Shown piece by piece: positions 8,984-16,918 of a stretch of 64,000 nucleotides of DNA. The stretch's first letter is position 1; every line of letters starts with the position of its first letter. The DNA lies in NCBI GenBank assembly GCA_947472885.1, contig CANJBX010000008.1, positions 1 to 64,000 on the forward strand. The letters run 5' to 3'. This stretch comes from Hyphomicrobiaceae bacterium. Its GTDB lineage: Bacteria; Pseudomonadota; Alphaproteobacteria; Rhizobiales; Xanthobacteraceae. The notes under the pieces are model-generated. The model ran no database searches. It saw only the letters and a list, made by a program, of their open reading frames with translations, and was not told the DNA's origin. Made by a program: the position numbers and the translations under genes.

Positions 8984-9927
8984 GTGCGCTGCTCCGATTG
9001 CTTCGGCGTGCGCCGCCCGATGCCGATATCGCGGCCGATGCCGAGCTGGCCATGCAGCTTGAGCAGCAGGTCGGCGGCTGCCTTGTCGGTGCGGTGGACG
9101 ATGAAGCTCCAGCCGAGATGGTCGGTTTCTTCGCGGATTTCATTGCGGTGGCGCTCGACACGCGCCTGATAATCGCCGCGCCACATTTCGGCGCGGCCGG
9201 CGGTGACGGTGCCGGCGCCTTCCGGCTCGACGAATTCGACACGGCCGCCGTAAGGGAAGGTTTCCTCCGCGGGATCGACGACCTGCACGACATGGCCGCT
9301 GGCGCCGCTGGCTGAAAGCTGCGCGATCATCTGGCGCACTTCTGCAATCGGCGACCACAGATCCGATAGTACGATGACTTCAGCGAGCGGCGAGGGCGCG
9401 AATGCCGGCGGCAGGCTGTGCCGCGTGCTGGTGTCGTGAACGATAGCCTGCGCAATTTTCTCGACGATGTTGCGGCTCGAAGTCGGGCGCAGCAATCCGG
9501 GAATGCCGACGCGCTCGCCGCCCTCGACCAGCACTTCAGCCAGCGCAAGCGCAAGGATGAGTGCGCGGTCGAGCTTGGTTTCGCGCATGAGGGGCGACGA
9601 GAACGCCATCGAGACCGAACGGTCGGGCCAGATCCAGATCGTATGCGCGGCTTCCCATTCCTGCTCGCGCACATACAGATGATCGTCACGGGCCGAACGC
9701 CGCCAATCGACGCGGGTTGCAGCTTCGCCGGAAACGAAACGCCGGTACTGCCAGAAATTCTCGCCGGTGCCGGCGCGGCGGCGGCCGTGCAAACCATGGA
9801 TCACGGATGCGGCGATGCGGCGCGCTTCAAGAATGAGACGTGGCATCGACGCCGCCAGCGACCGGCCTTCGCCGACCGCGCGGGTGACTGCGCCTCTATC
9901 GTGTTGCTGCGTGGCGTCGTCTGCCAT
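8980..9927 (-). CDS. DUF58 domain-containing protein
   Basis: A 315-residue soluble DUF58 protein. The family signature is at about residues 67-92: RFVSGEAATRVDWRRSARDD, followed by YVREQEWE and a VWA-like core (WIWPDRSVSM). DUF58 proteins are almost always encoded next to MoxR ATPases and are thought to be their adaptors or substrates. The gene begins three bases after the moxR stop and overlaps the next gene, so the four genes are almost certainly one transcript. Function in this organism is unknown. Confidence 0.9.
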   Translation of the reverse strand: MADDATQQHDRGAVTRAVGEGRSLAASMPRLILEARRIAASVIHGLHGRRRAGTGENFWQYRRFVSGEAATRVDWRRSARDDHLYVREQEWEAAHTIWIWPDRSVSMAFSSPLMRETKLDRALILALALAEVLVEGGERVGIPGLLRPTSSRNIVEKIAQAIVHDTSTRHSLPPAFAPSPLAEVIVLSDLWSPIAEVRQMIAQLSASGASGHVVQVVDPAEETFPYGGRVEFVEPEGAGTVTAGRAEMWRGDYQARVERHRNEIREETDHLGWSFIVHRTDKAAADLLLKLHGQLGIGRDIGIGRRTPKQSEQRT

Positions 9928-9930
9928 TCG

Positions 9931-10938
9931 TCAGCCGATCTTCCCCTTCAGACGCGCGATGACCCCGGAAATCGTTTCGCCGTCGGCGCGCGCCGAGAAC
10001 GTCAACGCCATGCGGTGTTTCAGGATCGGTTCGGCGAGCGCGATCACATCGTCAATCGATGGCGCGTAACGGCCTTCAAGCAAGGCGCGGGCGCGCACGG
10101 CAAGCATCAGCGACTGGCTGGCACGCGGGCTGGGTCCCCATGCAATGAGCTTGCCTTCGGAACCGGCGTCGGGGCCGGGACGTGCGGAGCGCACCAGCGT
10201 CAGGATGGCTTCGATGACCGACTCGCCGACCGGCAGGAGGCGCACGAGGCGTTGTGCCGCCATCAGGTCTTCGGCGGTCATTGCTGCCTTTGCCTTGTGT
10301 TCTTCCGCGCCGGTGGTGTCGAACAGGATGCGGCGCTCGGCTTCCTTGTCGGGATAATCGACGTCGATTTCCATCAGGAAGCGGTCGAGCTGCGCTTCGG
10401 GGAGCGGGTAGGTGCCTTCCTGCTCCAGCGGGTTCTGTGTGGCGAGTACATGGAACGGCTTGGGCAGATCGTGCCGCGTGCCGGCGACGGTAATGTGTTG
10501 CTCCTGCATCGCCTGCAGCAATGCGGACTGCGTGCGCGGCGAAGCGCGATTGATTTCGTCGGCCATCAGCAGCTGCGCGAACACCGGGCCGGGAATGAAG
10601 CGGAAGCCGCGCTTGCCGCCCGCGCTTTCTTCCAGCACTTCGGCGCCGAGAATGTCCGAGGGCATCAGGTCTGGCGTAAACTGGACGCGGCGTGCATCGA
10701 GACCCAGCACGGTGCCCATGTTTTCCACAAGCTTGGTCTTGGCGAGGCCTGGCACACCGACCAGCAGGGCGTGGCCGCCGGACAGCACGGTGATGAGCGC
10801 ATGCTCGATCACTTTTTCCTGGCCGAAAATCACCAATCCGATGGCGGCCTTGGCGGCCTGTGCATGGCTCGCGGCGGTTTCCGCCGCGCGGACGATCATG
10901 TCCTCCATTTTCTCGACGCCTTCTCCGCTTGCGGCCAT
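9931..10938 (-). CDS. MoxR family AAA+ ATPase
   Basis: A 335-residue AAA+ ATPase of the MoxR group, the first gene of the four-gene operon. The Walker A is the MoxR form GVPGLAKTK (about residues 60-68), Walker B is LLMADEINRA, and sensor 1 is ATQNP. A C-terminal lid domain follows (about 225-335). MoxR ATPases act as chaperones that help metal or cofactor loading or assembly of partner proteins with VWA domains, which fits the genes downstream. The start is ATG 10938. The 193-base divergent region to the DUF1285 gene must carry both promoters; I saw no clear operator in it. Confidence 0.92.
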   Translation of the reverse strand: MAASGEGVEKMEDMIVRAAETAASHAQAAKAAIGLVIFGQEKVIEHALITVLSGGHALLVGVPGLAKTKLVENMGTVLGLDARRVQFTPDLMPSDILGAEVLEESAGGKRGFRFIPGPVFAQLLMADEINRASPRTQSALLQAMQEQHITVAGTRHDLPKPFHVLATQNPLEQEGTYPLPEAQLDRFLMEIDVDYPDKEAERRILFDTTGAEEHKAKAAMTAEDLMAAQRLVRLLPVGESVIEAILTLVRSARPGPDAGSEGKLIAWGPSPRASQSLMLAVRARALLEGRYAPSIDDVIALAEPILKHRMALTFSARADGETISGVIARLKGKIG

Positions 10939-11131
10939 GCGTGCTCCTTATGCGCAAATGCGAGACCTGGGTCCGCTCTCGCCGTTACAGTGCAGCTATC
11001 GTACCAACCACCAGACGAATCTAAAGTCTGGCACACCAGAGTGCCTTGACCTTACGCTATTTTGGGACGGAATTCGGCGGCGTCCATCAAGTTCGCGCGA
11101 GCGCAGGCGCGACACAAAATCGGGGCCAACC

Positions 11132-11722
11132 ATGGCGAACGAAGGGCAGACCGGCCGGCTGGACGCCATTACGCAGGCGGTTCGCAAGTCTGGCGACGGC
11201 ATTCCGCCGGTTCATCTCTGGAATCCCCCCTATTGCGGGGAAATCGACATGCGGATCGCGTCCGACGGGACGTGGTTTTATCAACAGACTCCGATAGGCC
11301 GGCCCGCGCTGGTGAAGCTGTTTGCCTCGGTTCTCAAGCGGGAAGGCGACCGCTACTACCTTGTTACCCCGGTGGAAAAGTGCGGCATCGTGGTGGACGA
11401 CGCGCCGCTGATGGCGGTGGATATGGCGGTCGGCGGTTCGCCGGCTGACCCGCTCCTGAAATTCCGCACCAATGTGGGCGACGAAATCGTCTGCGGACCG
11501 GATCACCGGCTGCGATTCGAACGGCAGGAGACGAGCGGCGGCTACAAACCCTACCTGCATGTGCGCCGCGACCTGTGGGCAAAGGCCACGCGGCCGGTCT
11601 ATTACGATCTGGTCGAACGGGGCGAGCAGCGTGCCATCGACAACGTGATGTGGTTCGGGGTGCGTTCGCAGGGCGAGTTCTTCCCCATCGCACCGGCGGA
11701 CCAACTGGAAGATTTGAGCTAA
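11132..11722 (+). CDS. DUF1285 domain-containing protein
   Basis: A 196-residue protein of the DUF1285 family, conserved in alphaproteobacteria and of unknown function. The characteristic N-terminal part runs VHLWNPPYCGEIDMRI with GTWFYQQTPIGRPALVKLF (about residues 26-60), followed by a mainly beta region. I start it at the ATG giving MANEGQTGRL; the frame stays open far upstream but those codons are antisense to moxR. It opens a tightly packed series with the Nudix, DUF6111, cca and TauE genes, 14 bases before the Nudix ATG. Confidence 0.85.
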   Translation: MANEGQTGRLDAITQAVRKSGDGIPPVHLWNPPYCGEIDMRIASDGTWFYQQTPIGRPALVKLFASVLKREGDRYYLVTPVEKCGIVVDDAPLMAVDMAVGGSPADPLLKFRTNVGDEIVCGPDHRLRFERQETSGGYKPYLHVRRDLWAKATRPVYYDLVERGEQRAIDNVMWFGVRSQGEFFPIAPADQLEDLS

Positions 11723-11736
11723 GTGAAAGTTTCCGC

Positions 11737-12414
11737 ATGAATTCCGTCAACGCGCCGTCGAACGTCCAGCCGGAGCAGATCGTCGCCGGCGATTTCTTCG
11801 CGCGCGCAAAGGCCCGCCTGACGCTCGATGTGCCCAGAGCGCTGCACGATCTCGGCGCGGAAGCCGTGCGTGGCGATCTTGACCTCGATCCGGCGATGTG
11901 GGTGACGGCCGGTGTCGTCGCATCGCGTCCCGCTGCAGTGCTGGTCGGCATCGTGGACCGCCCGATCCCGACCGTGCTGCTGACGCGGCGCACGCCGGAC
12001 CTGTCCAGCCACGCCGGGCAGATCGCTTTTCCCGGCGGCAAGATCGATCCGCACGACGAAACGCCGCTGTCGGCGGCGATGCGCGAGGCGCACGAAGAGA
12101 TCGGCCTCGATGAAAAATTCATCGCGCCGATTGGCTACCTCGATCTTTACCTGACGTTTTCGGGCTTTCGCATCCTGCCGTCGCTGGCGCGCATCTCGCC
12201 CGACTACACGATGACGATCAATCCCGGCGAAGTCGATGACGCCTTCGAGGTGCCGCTCGAATTCCTGATGACACCTGCCAACCACCGCAGGGAATCGCGC
12301 GAGAACCGCGGCGTGACGCGACACTATTACGCAATGCCATACGAGGAACGCTACATCTGGGGCGTGACGGCTGGTATCATCCGCAATCTTTACGAACGGA
12401 TTTACAGCCCATGA
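11737..12414 (+). CDS. Nudix hydrolase, CoA pyrophosphatase type
   Basis: A 225-residue Nudix protein of the NudL/CoA-pyrophosphatase group. The group's N-terminal signature TRRTPDLSSHAGQIAFPGGK precedes the Nudix box (KIDPHDET through MREAHEEIGLD) at about residues 85-130. Members split coenzyme A or its derivatives into 3',5'-ADP and phosphopantetheine; the exact substrate here is inferred. The ATG 11737 has AAGTGAAAG upstream. The gene overlaps DUF6111 by four bases (ATGA), part of an operon that continues into cca. Confidence 0.9.
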   Translation: MNSVNAPSNVQPEQIVAGDFFARAKARLTLDVPRALHDLGAEAVRGDLDLDPAMWVTAGVVASRPAAVLVGIVDRPIPTVLLTRRTPDLSSHAGQIAFPGGKIDPHDETPLSAAMREAHEEIGLDEKFIAPIGYLDLYLTFSGFRILPSLARISPDYTMTINPGEVDDAFEVPLEFLMTPANHRRESRENRGVTRHYYAMPYEERYIWGVTAGIIRNLYERIYSP

Positions 12415-12674
12415 TACGCCCGGTGTTCACCGAGATTGCCTTGTTCGCGGCGCCGTTCGTCATCTACGCGGTCTATCTGTGGGTGACGCGCGCCGGCGTG
12501 TTCGACGCGGAGTCCTGGAGCTGGTCGGCGATTGGCTGGCTGACAATCGTCGCGCTGGTGCTGATGCTGGGCAGTTTCCTAGTCCTCGCGCATTTCTCGG
12601 GCTCGCCGCCTGGCTCGGAATACGTGCCCGCGCGCATGGAAAACGGACGGCTGGTGCCGGGGACCGATAAGTGA
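12411..12674 (+). CDS. DUF6111 family small membrane protein
   Basis: An 87-residue protein with two hydrophobic helices (about residues 6-24 and 38-60) and a C-terminal tail rich in prolines and charged residues. It matches the DUF6111 proteins that sit between a Nudix gene and cca in Rhizobiales. It overlaps the upstream gene by four bases and the downstream cca by four bases (GTGA), so it is translationally coupled at both ends. Function unknown. Confidence 0.85.
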   Translation: MIRPVFTEIALFAAPFVIYAVYLWVTRAGVFDAESWSWSAIGWLTIVALVLMLGSFLVLAHFSGSPPGSEYVPARMENGRLVPGTDK

Positions 12675-13918
12675 CGCAAGATGCACGCGCCGCGCAATTG
12701 CTGGGGCTGGACAAGCCGCCGCTGTCGCGCGTGCTGGACATGCTCAACGGCAATGGCGAGGAAGCGCGTGTCGTCGGCGGCGCGGTGCGCAATGCGCTGA
12801 TGGGCCTGGCCGTCGCCGACACCGACATTGCGACGACGGCGTTGCCGGGGGAGGTCATGCGCCGCGTCAAGGCGGCGGGCTTCAAGGTCGTGCCGACAGG
12901 GATCGAGCATGGCACGGTAACGGTTGTTGCCGAAGGCAAACCGTTTGAAGTCACGACATTGCGTGAAGATATCGAAACTTATGGCCGCAAGGCCAAGGTC
13001 GCGTTCGGTCGCGACTGGCAGCGCGATGCGCAGCGGCGCGACTTCACGATCAATGCGCTGTCGATGTCGCGCGACGGCAAGGTGCACGACTATGTAAACG
13101 GCAGGCCCGACATTGATGCGAAGCGTGTGCGTTTTGTCGGCGAGCCGGCAACGCGGATCGCGGAAGATTATCTGCGCATCCTGCGGCTGTTTCGCTTTCA
13201 CGCAATCTACGGGCAGGGCGACCTCGATCCTGCGGGACTGGCGGCAAGCATTTCCGCGCGGGCCGGCATCGCAACGCTGTCGCGCGAACGGGTGCGGATG
13301 GAGATGATGAAGCTCCTCGCCGCGCCGCAGGCGGCGGCAACGCTTGTGGTGATGGCCGACTCTGGCATTTTGCTCGACGTGCTGGGCGGCGTGCCGCGCG
13401 CCGATACGGTCGCGCGCATGAAGGCAGCGGAAACCGCGGTTGGCGTAACGCAAGATACCGTGCGTGCGCTGGCGGCGCTCGGCGTGTCGATTGTCGAGGA
13501 CGCCGAACGGCTGGCGCAGCGGCTGCGTCTTTCCAATGCGGAACAGGCACATCTGGCGTCGATGGCCGACGGCTGGTGGCGGGTGACACCCGGCATGAGT
13601 GAAGCGCAGGCGCGCGCATTGCTGTACCGGCTGCACCCGGATCGTTACGTGGACCGCGTGATGCTGGCGTGGGCGCGCTCGCAATCCGACACCGGCGATG
13701 TCGAGTGGCGCACCTTGGTGCGGTTGCCGCAGCGGTGGACTGCGCCTGTGCTTCCATTAAAGGCCGCAGACTTCATCGCGCGTGGCATAGCCAAGGGCCC
13801 GGCGCTCGGCAAGGCGCTGGCGTCGGCGGAAGCCGACTGGATCGCCGCCGATTTTCCGGCCGACGCCGCGGCGCTGGCCGCGATTGCGGATCGCGCTATG
13901 CTTGCGGCGCAGGCATGA
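12671..13918 (+). CDS. cca: CCA tRNA nucleotidyltransferase
   Basis: A 415-residue class II polymerase-beta-type nucleotidyltransferase that adds or repairs the 3' CCA end of tRNAs. The N-terminal catalytic region is visible at about residues 35-60: VVGGAVRNALMG with the D-x-D metal ligands in DTDIAT. The motif RRDFTINALSM near residue 119 and the RNA/primer-binding EDYLRILRLFRFHA near 160 are typical of the family. Translation starts at GTG 12671, overlapping the DUF6111 stop. The end overlaps the TauE start by four bases. Confidence 0.95.
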   Translation: MTQDARAAQLLGLDKPPLSRVLDMLNGNGEEARVVGGAVRNALMGLAVADTDIATTALPGEVMRRVKAAGFKVVPTGIEHGTVTVVAEGKPFEVTTLREDIETYGRKAKVAFGRDWQRDAQRRDFTINALSMSRDGKVHDYVNGRPDIDAKRVRFVGEPATRIAEDYLRILRLFRFHAIYGQGDLDPAGLAASISARAGIATLSRERVRMEMMKLLAAPQAAATLVVMADSGILLDVLGGVPRADTVARMKAAETAVGVTQDTVRALAALGVSIVEDAERLAQRLRLSNAEQAHLASMADGWWRVTPGMSEAQARALLYRLHPDRYVDRVMLAWARSQSDTGDVEWRTLVRLPQRWTAPVLPLKAADFIARGIAKGPALGKALASAEADWIAADFPADAAALAAIADRAMLAAQA

Positions 13919-14679
13919 GCGAGATGCTCGCGACGGTCTTCGCCGATATTTCGCTTGCGCAACTTGGACTGATTGCCGTCATCGCCGTGCTGGCGTCGAT
14001 TGTCGGCGGTGTTGCAGGCTATGGCACCGGCGCGCTGATGCCTTTGGTGCTGGTGCCGATTGTCGGCGCGGAGCCAGTGGTGCCGATCATCGCACTATCG
14101 TCGCTGCTGACGAACTCCAGCCGCGCAATTGCGTTTCTGCCGCAGGTCGATGTCCGGCGCACGCTGATCGTGCTCGTCTTCGCGATCCCGACCTGTATCG
14201 TCGGCGCTTACGGCTATTCGCTATTGACGGGGAAGGGCGCGCAGATCGTCATTGGCACGATGATGCTGTTGAGCGTGCCGCTGCGGCGCATCTCGCGAAA
14301 GCGCGGCTATACGCTCAGTGACAAGGGTCTTGCCGTATCGTCCGTCGGCTGGGGCGTTGTCGTTGGCGGCACCAGCGGCGCGGGCATAATCCTGCTGTCG
14401 ATGCTGATGGCGGCGGGTGTGCAGGGCGCTGCCGTGATCGCGACCGATGCCGCGATCTCGATTGTCATTGGTATCGTCAAGCTCGCGGTGTTCGGCGTTG
14501 CCGGCATCGTGACGCCGAAAGTGATCGCCGTTGCCCTGCTGATCGGCCTCGTGGCATTCCCCGGTGCGTTCATCGCCAGGCGGCTGGTCAAGAATCTGTC
14601 GCTCGCGGCGCACACCGCGATCCTCGACGCCGTCGTGATGTTCGGCGGCGCGGCGATGCTGCTGGGGGCGTTGAGGTAG
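13915..14679 (+). CDS. TauE/SafE family sulfite/organosulfonate exporter-like protein
   Basis: A 254-residue polytopic membrane protein of the TauE/SafE (DUF81) family, with about seven or eight hydrophobic helices. The family's repeated small-residue motifs are present, such as GGVAGYGTGALMPL near the N terminus and SVGWGVVVGGTSGAG in the middle. These proteins are proposed anion transporters; the substrate here cannot be told. The ATG overlaps the cca stop (ATGA). The stop codon abuts the end of the convergent hemF gene directly. Confidence 0.88.
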   Translation: MSEMLATVFADISLAQLGLIAVIAVLASIVGGVAGYGTGALMPLVLVPIVGAEPVVPIIALSSLLTNSSRAIAFLPQVDVRRTLIVLVFAIPTCIVGAYGYSLLTGKGAQIVIGTMMLLSVPLRRISRKRGYTLSDKGLAVSSVGWGVVVGGTSGAGIILLSMLMAAGVQGAAVIATDAAISIVIGIVKLAVFGVAGIVTPKVIAVALLIGLVAFPGAFIARRLVKNLSLAAHTAILDAVVMFGGAAMLLGALR

Positions 14680-15591
14680 CTATGGCCACTTCACGACAGG
14701 TGGCAGCGACGACAATATTGAATCGACATTACCGCCGGTCTTGAGACCGAACACCGTGCCGCGGTCATACAGCAGGTTGAACTCCACATAGCGTCCGCGC
14801 CGCACCAGCTGTTCTTCGCGCTGTGCTTCGCTCCATGGCGTCGCGAAATTCCTTCGCACCAGTTCGGGATAGATGTTCAGGAACGCGCGGCCGACGTCCT
14901 GTGTGAAGGCCAGGTCCGCATCCCAGTCGCCGCTGTCGAGCCAATCATAGAAGATGCCGCCGACGCCGCGCATCTCCTTGCGGTGCCTGAGATAGAAATA
15001 CTCATCGCACCAGGTTTTGTATTTGTCGTAGTCGGCGACCTTGTGCGCGTCGCAGGCGGCCTTCAGCGCGGCGTGAAACGAGGCCGTGTCCGGGTCTTCC
15101 TGCGTGCGCCGCGCAGCCAGCACCGGCGTCAGGTCCGCGCCGCCGCCGAACCATGCCTTCGACGTCACCACCATGCGCGTGTTCATGTGAACCGCGGGGA
15201 TGTTCGGGTTCGCCAGATGCGCAATCAGCGAAATGCCGGAAGCGTAAAACCGAGGGTCGGTGTCTGCGCCCGGAATTTCCTTGCGGAATTCCGGTGCGAA
15301 CTCGCCATGCACCGTTGAGCAGTGGACGCCGACCTTCTCGAACACGCGGCCCTTCATCATGGACATGACGCCGCCGCCGCCTTCCGCGCCGGTGTGGTCG
15401 GCGCGCTTCCATGGCGTGCGGACAAAGCGCCCGGCATCACCGGGATAGAGCGTGGCCGGGGCATCGTCCTCGATCTGCTCCAGCGCCGCGCAAATCCGGT
15501 CGCGCAGGCTCTCGAACCAGACGCGGGCACGCGCCTTGCGGGCATCGAGGGTCGCGGGGTCGGGCAAGGGGCTTGGAGAGGGCGAGGTCAT
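14680..15591 (-). CDS. hemF: Oxygen-dependent coproporphyrinogen III oxidase
   Basis: A 303-residue HemF enzyme that uses oxygen to convert coproporphyrinogen III to protoporphyrinogen IX in haem synthesis. Family motifs are clear: [20 protein letters not shown], then [20 protein letters not shown] and the C-terminal [18 protein letters not shown]. Length is usual for bacterial HemF. It lies 9 bases downstream of trmL on the same strand and directly abuts the TauE gene. It sits close to the bc1 genes, which need haem, but on the opposite strand. No oxygen-responsive site was seen upstream. Confidence 0.95.
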   Translation of the reverse strand: MTSPSPSPLPDPATLDARKARARVWFESLRDRICAALEQIEDDAPATLYPGDAGRFVRTPWKRADHTGAEGGGGVMSMMKGRVFEKVGVHCSTVHGEFAPEFRKEIPGADTDPRFYASGISLIAHLANPNIPAVHMNTRMVVTSKAWFGGGADLTPVLAARRTQEDPDTASFHAALKAACDAHKVADYDKYKTWCDEYFYLRHRKEMRGVGGIFYDWLDSGDWDADLAFTQDVGRAFLNIYPELVRRNFATPWSEAQREEQLVRRGRYVEFNLLYDRGTVFGLKTGGNVDSILSSLPPVVKWP

Positions 15592-15600
15592 GTCGCAGTT

Positions 15601-16095
15601 CTAGCCTTTCGGAAAGCCGTTCGTCTGCCGCAACGCTTCGCCGACGGCCATGGCGCAGGCCACCGCCAGATTGACCGAACGCAAACCGAGTTTCATGGGA
15701 ATCAGCAGCCGTGTATCGGCCGCCTCATGCACCTCGTCCGGGACGCCGGCGGATTCCCGCCCGAACAGCAGGATTTCGCCTGCCATATAGGCGTGGTCGA
15801 GATAACTCCCGGCCGCCTTGGTCGTAAACAGCGCGAGCTTCAGCCCGTTTTCACGCCGCCAGCCGTCGAATTCCGTCCAGGAAACATGTCGCCGGATTGC
15901 AACCTGGTCGAGGTAGTCCATCCCGGCGCGGCGGAATGCGCGATCCGTCGAAGGAAACCCGGCCGGACCCACCAGATGCGCCTCGACGCCAAGGCACGCG
16001 CACAGCCGGAGAATCGTTCCGGTATTTTGCGGGATATCCGGCTCGTAAAGCGCGAGCCGGAGCGTGGGCGGGGCTATGCTGGAAATGGGCTGCAA
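15601..16095 (-). CDS. trmL: tRNA (cytidine(34)-2'-O)-methyltransferase
   Basis: A 164-residue SPOUT methyltransferase that 2'-O-methylates the wobble base of tRNA-Leu isoacceptors. The N terminus LRLALYEPDIPQNTGTILRL, the central LLFGRESAGVPDEVH and the C-terminal RSVNLAVACAMAVGEALRQ are the conserved SAM-binding knot motifs. I take TTG 16095 as start because it gives the expected length and no ATG is available; no clear ribosome binding site precedes it. It is followed by hemF after 9 bases and is divergent from petA. Confidence 0.92.
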   Translation of the reverse strand: MQPISSIAPPTLRLALYEPDIPQNTGTILRLCACLGVEAHLVGPAGFPSTDRAFRRAGMDYLDQVAIRRHVSWTEFDGWRRENGLKLALFTTKAAGSYLDHAYMAGEILLFGRESAGVPDEVHEAADTRLLIPMKLGLRSVNLAVACAMAVGEALRQTNGFPKG

Positions 16096-16184
16096 AGGCT
16101 GAAAACTCGGGCAAAAGCAGAGGCTTGGGGAGGGCGCAACAGACCTGCATGGGCGGACTTGCGCTCGCTCGGCAAGGGTGTCAA

Positions 16185-16199
16185 TAGAACCACTCTAGA
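16185..16199. promoter_or_regulatory. Possible Irr-box-like inverted repeat upstream of petA
   Basis: TAGAACCACTCTAGA resembles the core of the iron control element (TAGAAC-nn-TTCTA) with one mismatch in the right arm. It lies 163 bases before petA in the trmL/petA divergent region. It is much weaker than the mbfA element and is offered only as a candidate. Confidence 0.3.
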
Positions 16200-16361
16200 T
16201 CGTGCCGTCGAGCCCCTTTCCGAGGTGACCGCGGCCGGTTTGCCCGCCCCAGAGTGTCTTTCCCTCATCGAAAGGCGCCACTGCGGTTCGCACCGCAATC
16301 GTGTTCCTTTGCGGTGTCGCGGGTTGACCGTAGGAATTTGGAACGTGAGAGGGCCTGACTT

Positions 16362-16889
16362 GTGACGACGATGTCTTCGGACGGTCATTCGCGCCGCGAT
16401 TTTCTTTTCATTGCTACGGGTACGGTTGCTGCTGTCGGCGGCGCCGCTACGCTGGTTCCGCTGGTCGCCCAGATGAACCCGGACGCTTCCACCATTGCTG
16501 CCGGCGCTCCGATCGAGGTCGATCTGACCCCGATCACGGAAGGCCAGGCCATCAAGGTGTTCTGGCGCGGCAAGCCAATCTACATCAGCCATCGCACCAA
16601 GAAGGAAATTGAGGAGGCCCAGAAGGTCTCGCTCGCCGACCTTCCCGATCCGCAGACCGACGCCCAGCGCGTCAAGAAGGGCCATGACCAGTGGCTCGTG
16701 CTGGTCGGCATCTGCACGCATCTCGGCTGCATCCCGATCGCGCATCAGGGCGATTACGACGGCTTCTTCTGCCCCTGCCACGGTTCGCAATACGACACCT
16801 CGGGTCGTATCCGCCGCGGTCCGGCGCCGCTCAATCTTGCGGTGCCTCCTTATGAATTTGTGTCGGACAGCAAAATCAAAATCGGCTGA
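16362..16889 (+). CDS. petA: Ubiquinol-cytochrome c reductase Rieske iron-sulfur subunit
   Basis: A 175-residue Rieske protein of the cytochrome bc1 complex (also called fbcF), which passes electrons from ubiquinol to cytochrome c1. A Tat-type N terminus [11 protein letters not shown] leads into one membrane anchor. The [2Fe-2S] ligands are in C118-T-H120-LGC123 and C137-PC139-H140-GS, with the disulfide cysteines in place. I start at GTG 16362, preceded by GAGAGGG; an ATG at 16371 is possible. fbcH follows after 29 bases, giving a two-gene bc1 operon. Confidence 0.96.
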   Translation: MTTMSSDGHSRRDFLFIATGTVAAVGGAATLVPLVAQMNPDASTIAAGAPIEVDLTPITEGQAIKVFWRGKPIYISHRTKKEIEEAQKVSLADLPDPQTDAQRVKKGHDQWLVLVGICTHLGCIPIAHQGDYDGFFCPCHGSQYDTSGRIRRGPAPLNLAVPPYEFVSDSKIKIG

Positions 16890-16918
16890 TCCATCGAGCG
16901 GAATTGCGGGACCGGACC

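Noticed and set aside
10412-11131. Upstream extension of the DUF1285 frame
   Set aside because: These codons are antisense to moxR and lack similarity; the ATG at 11132 fits the family.
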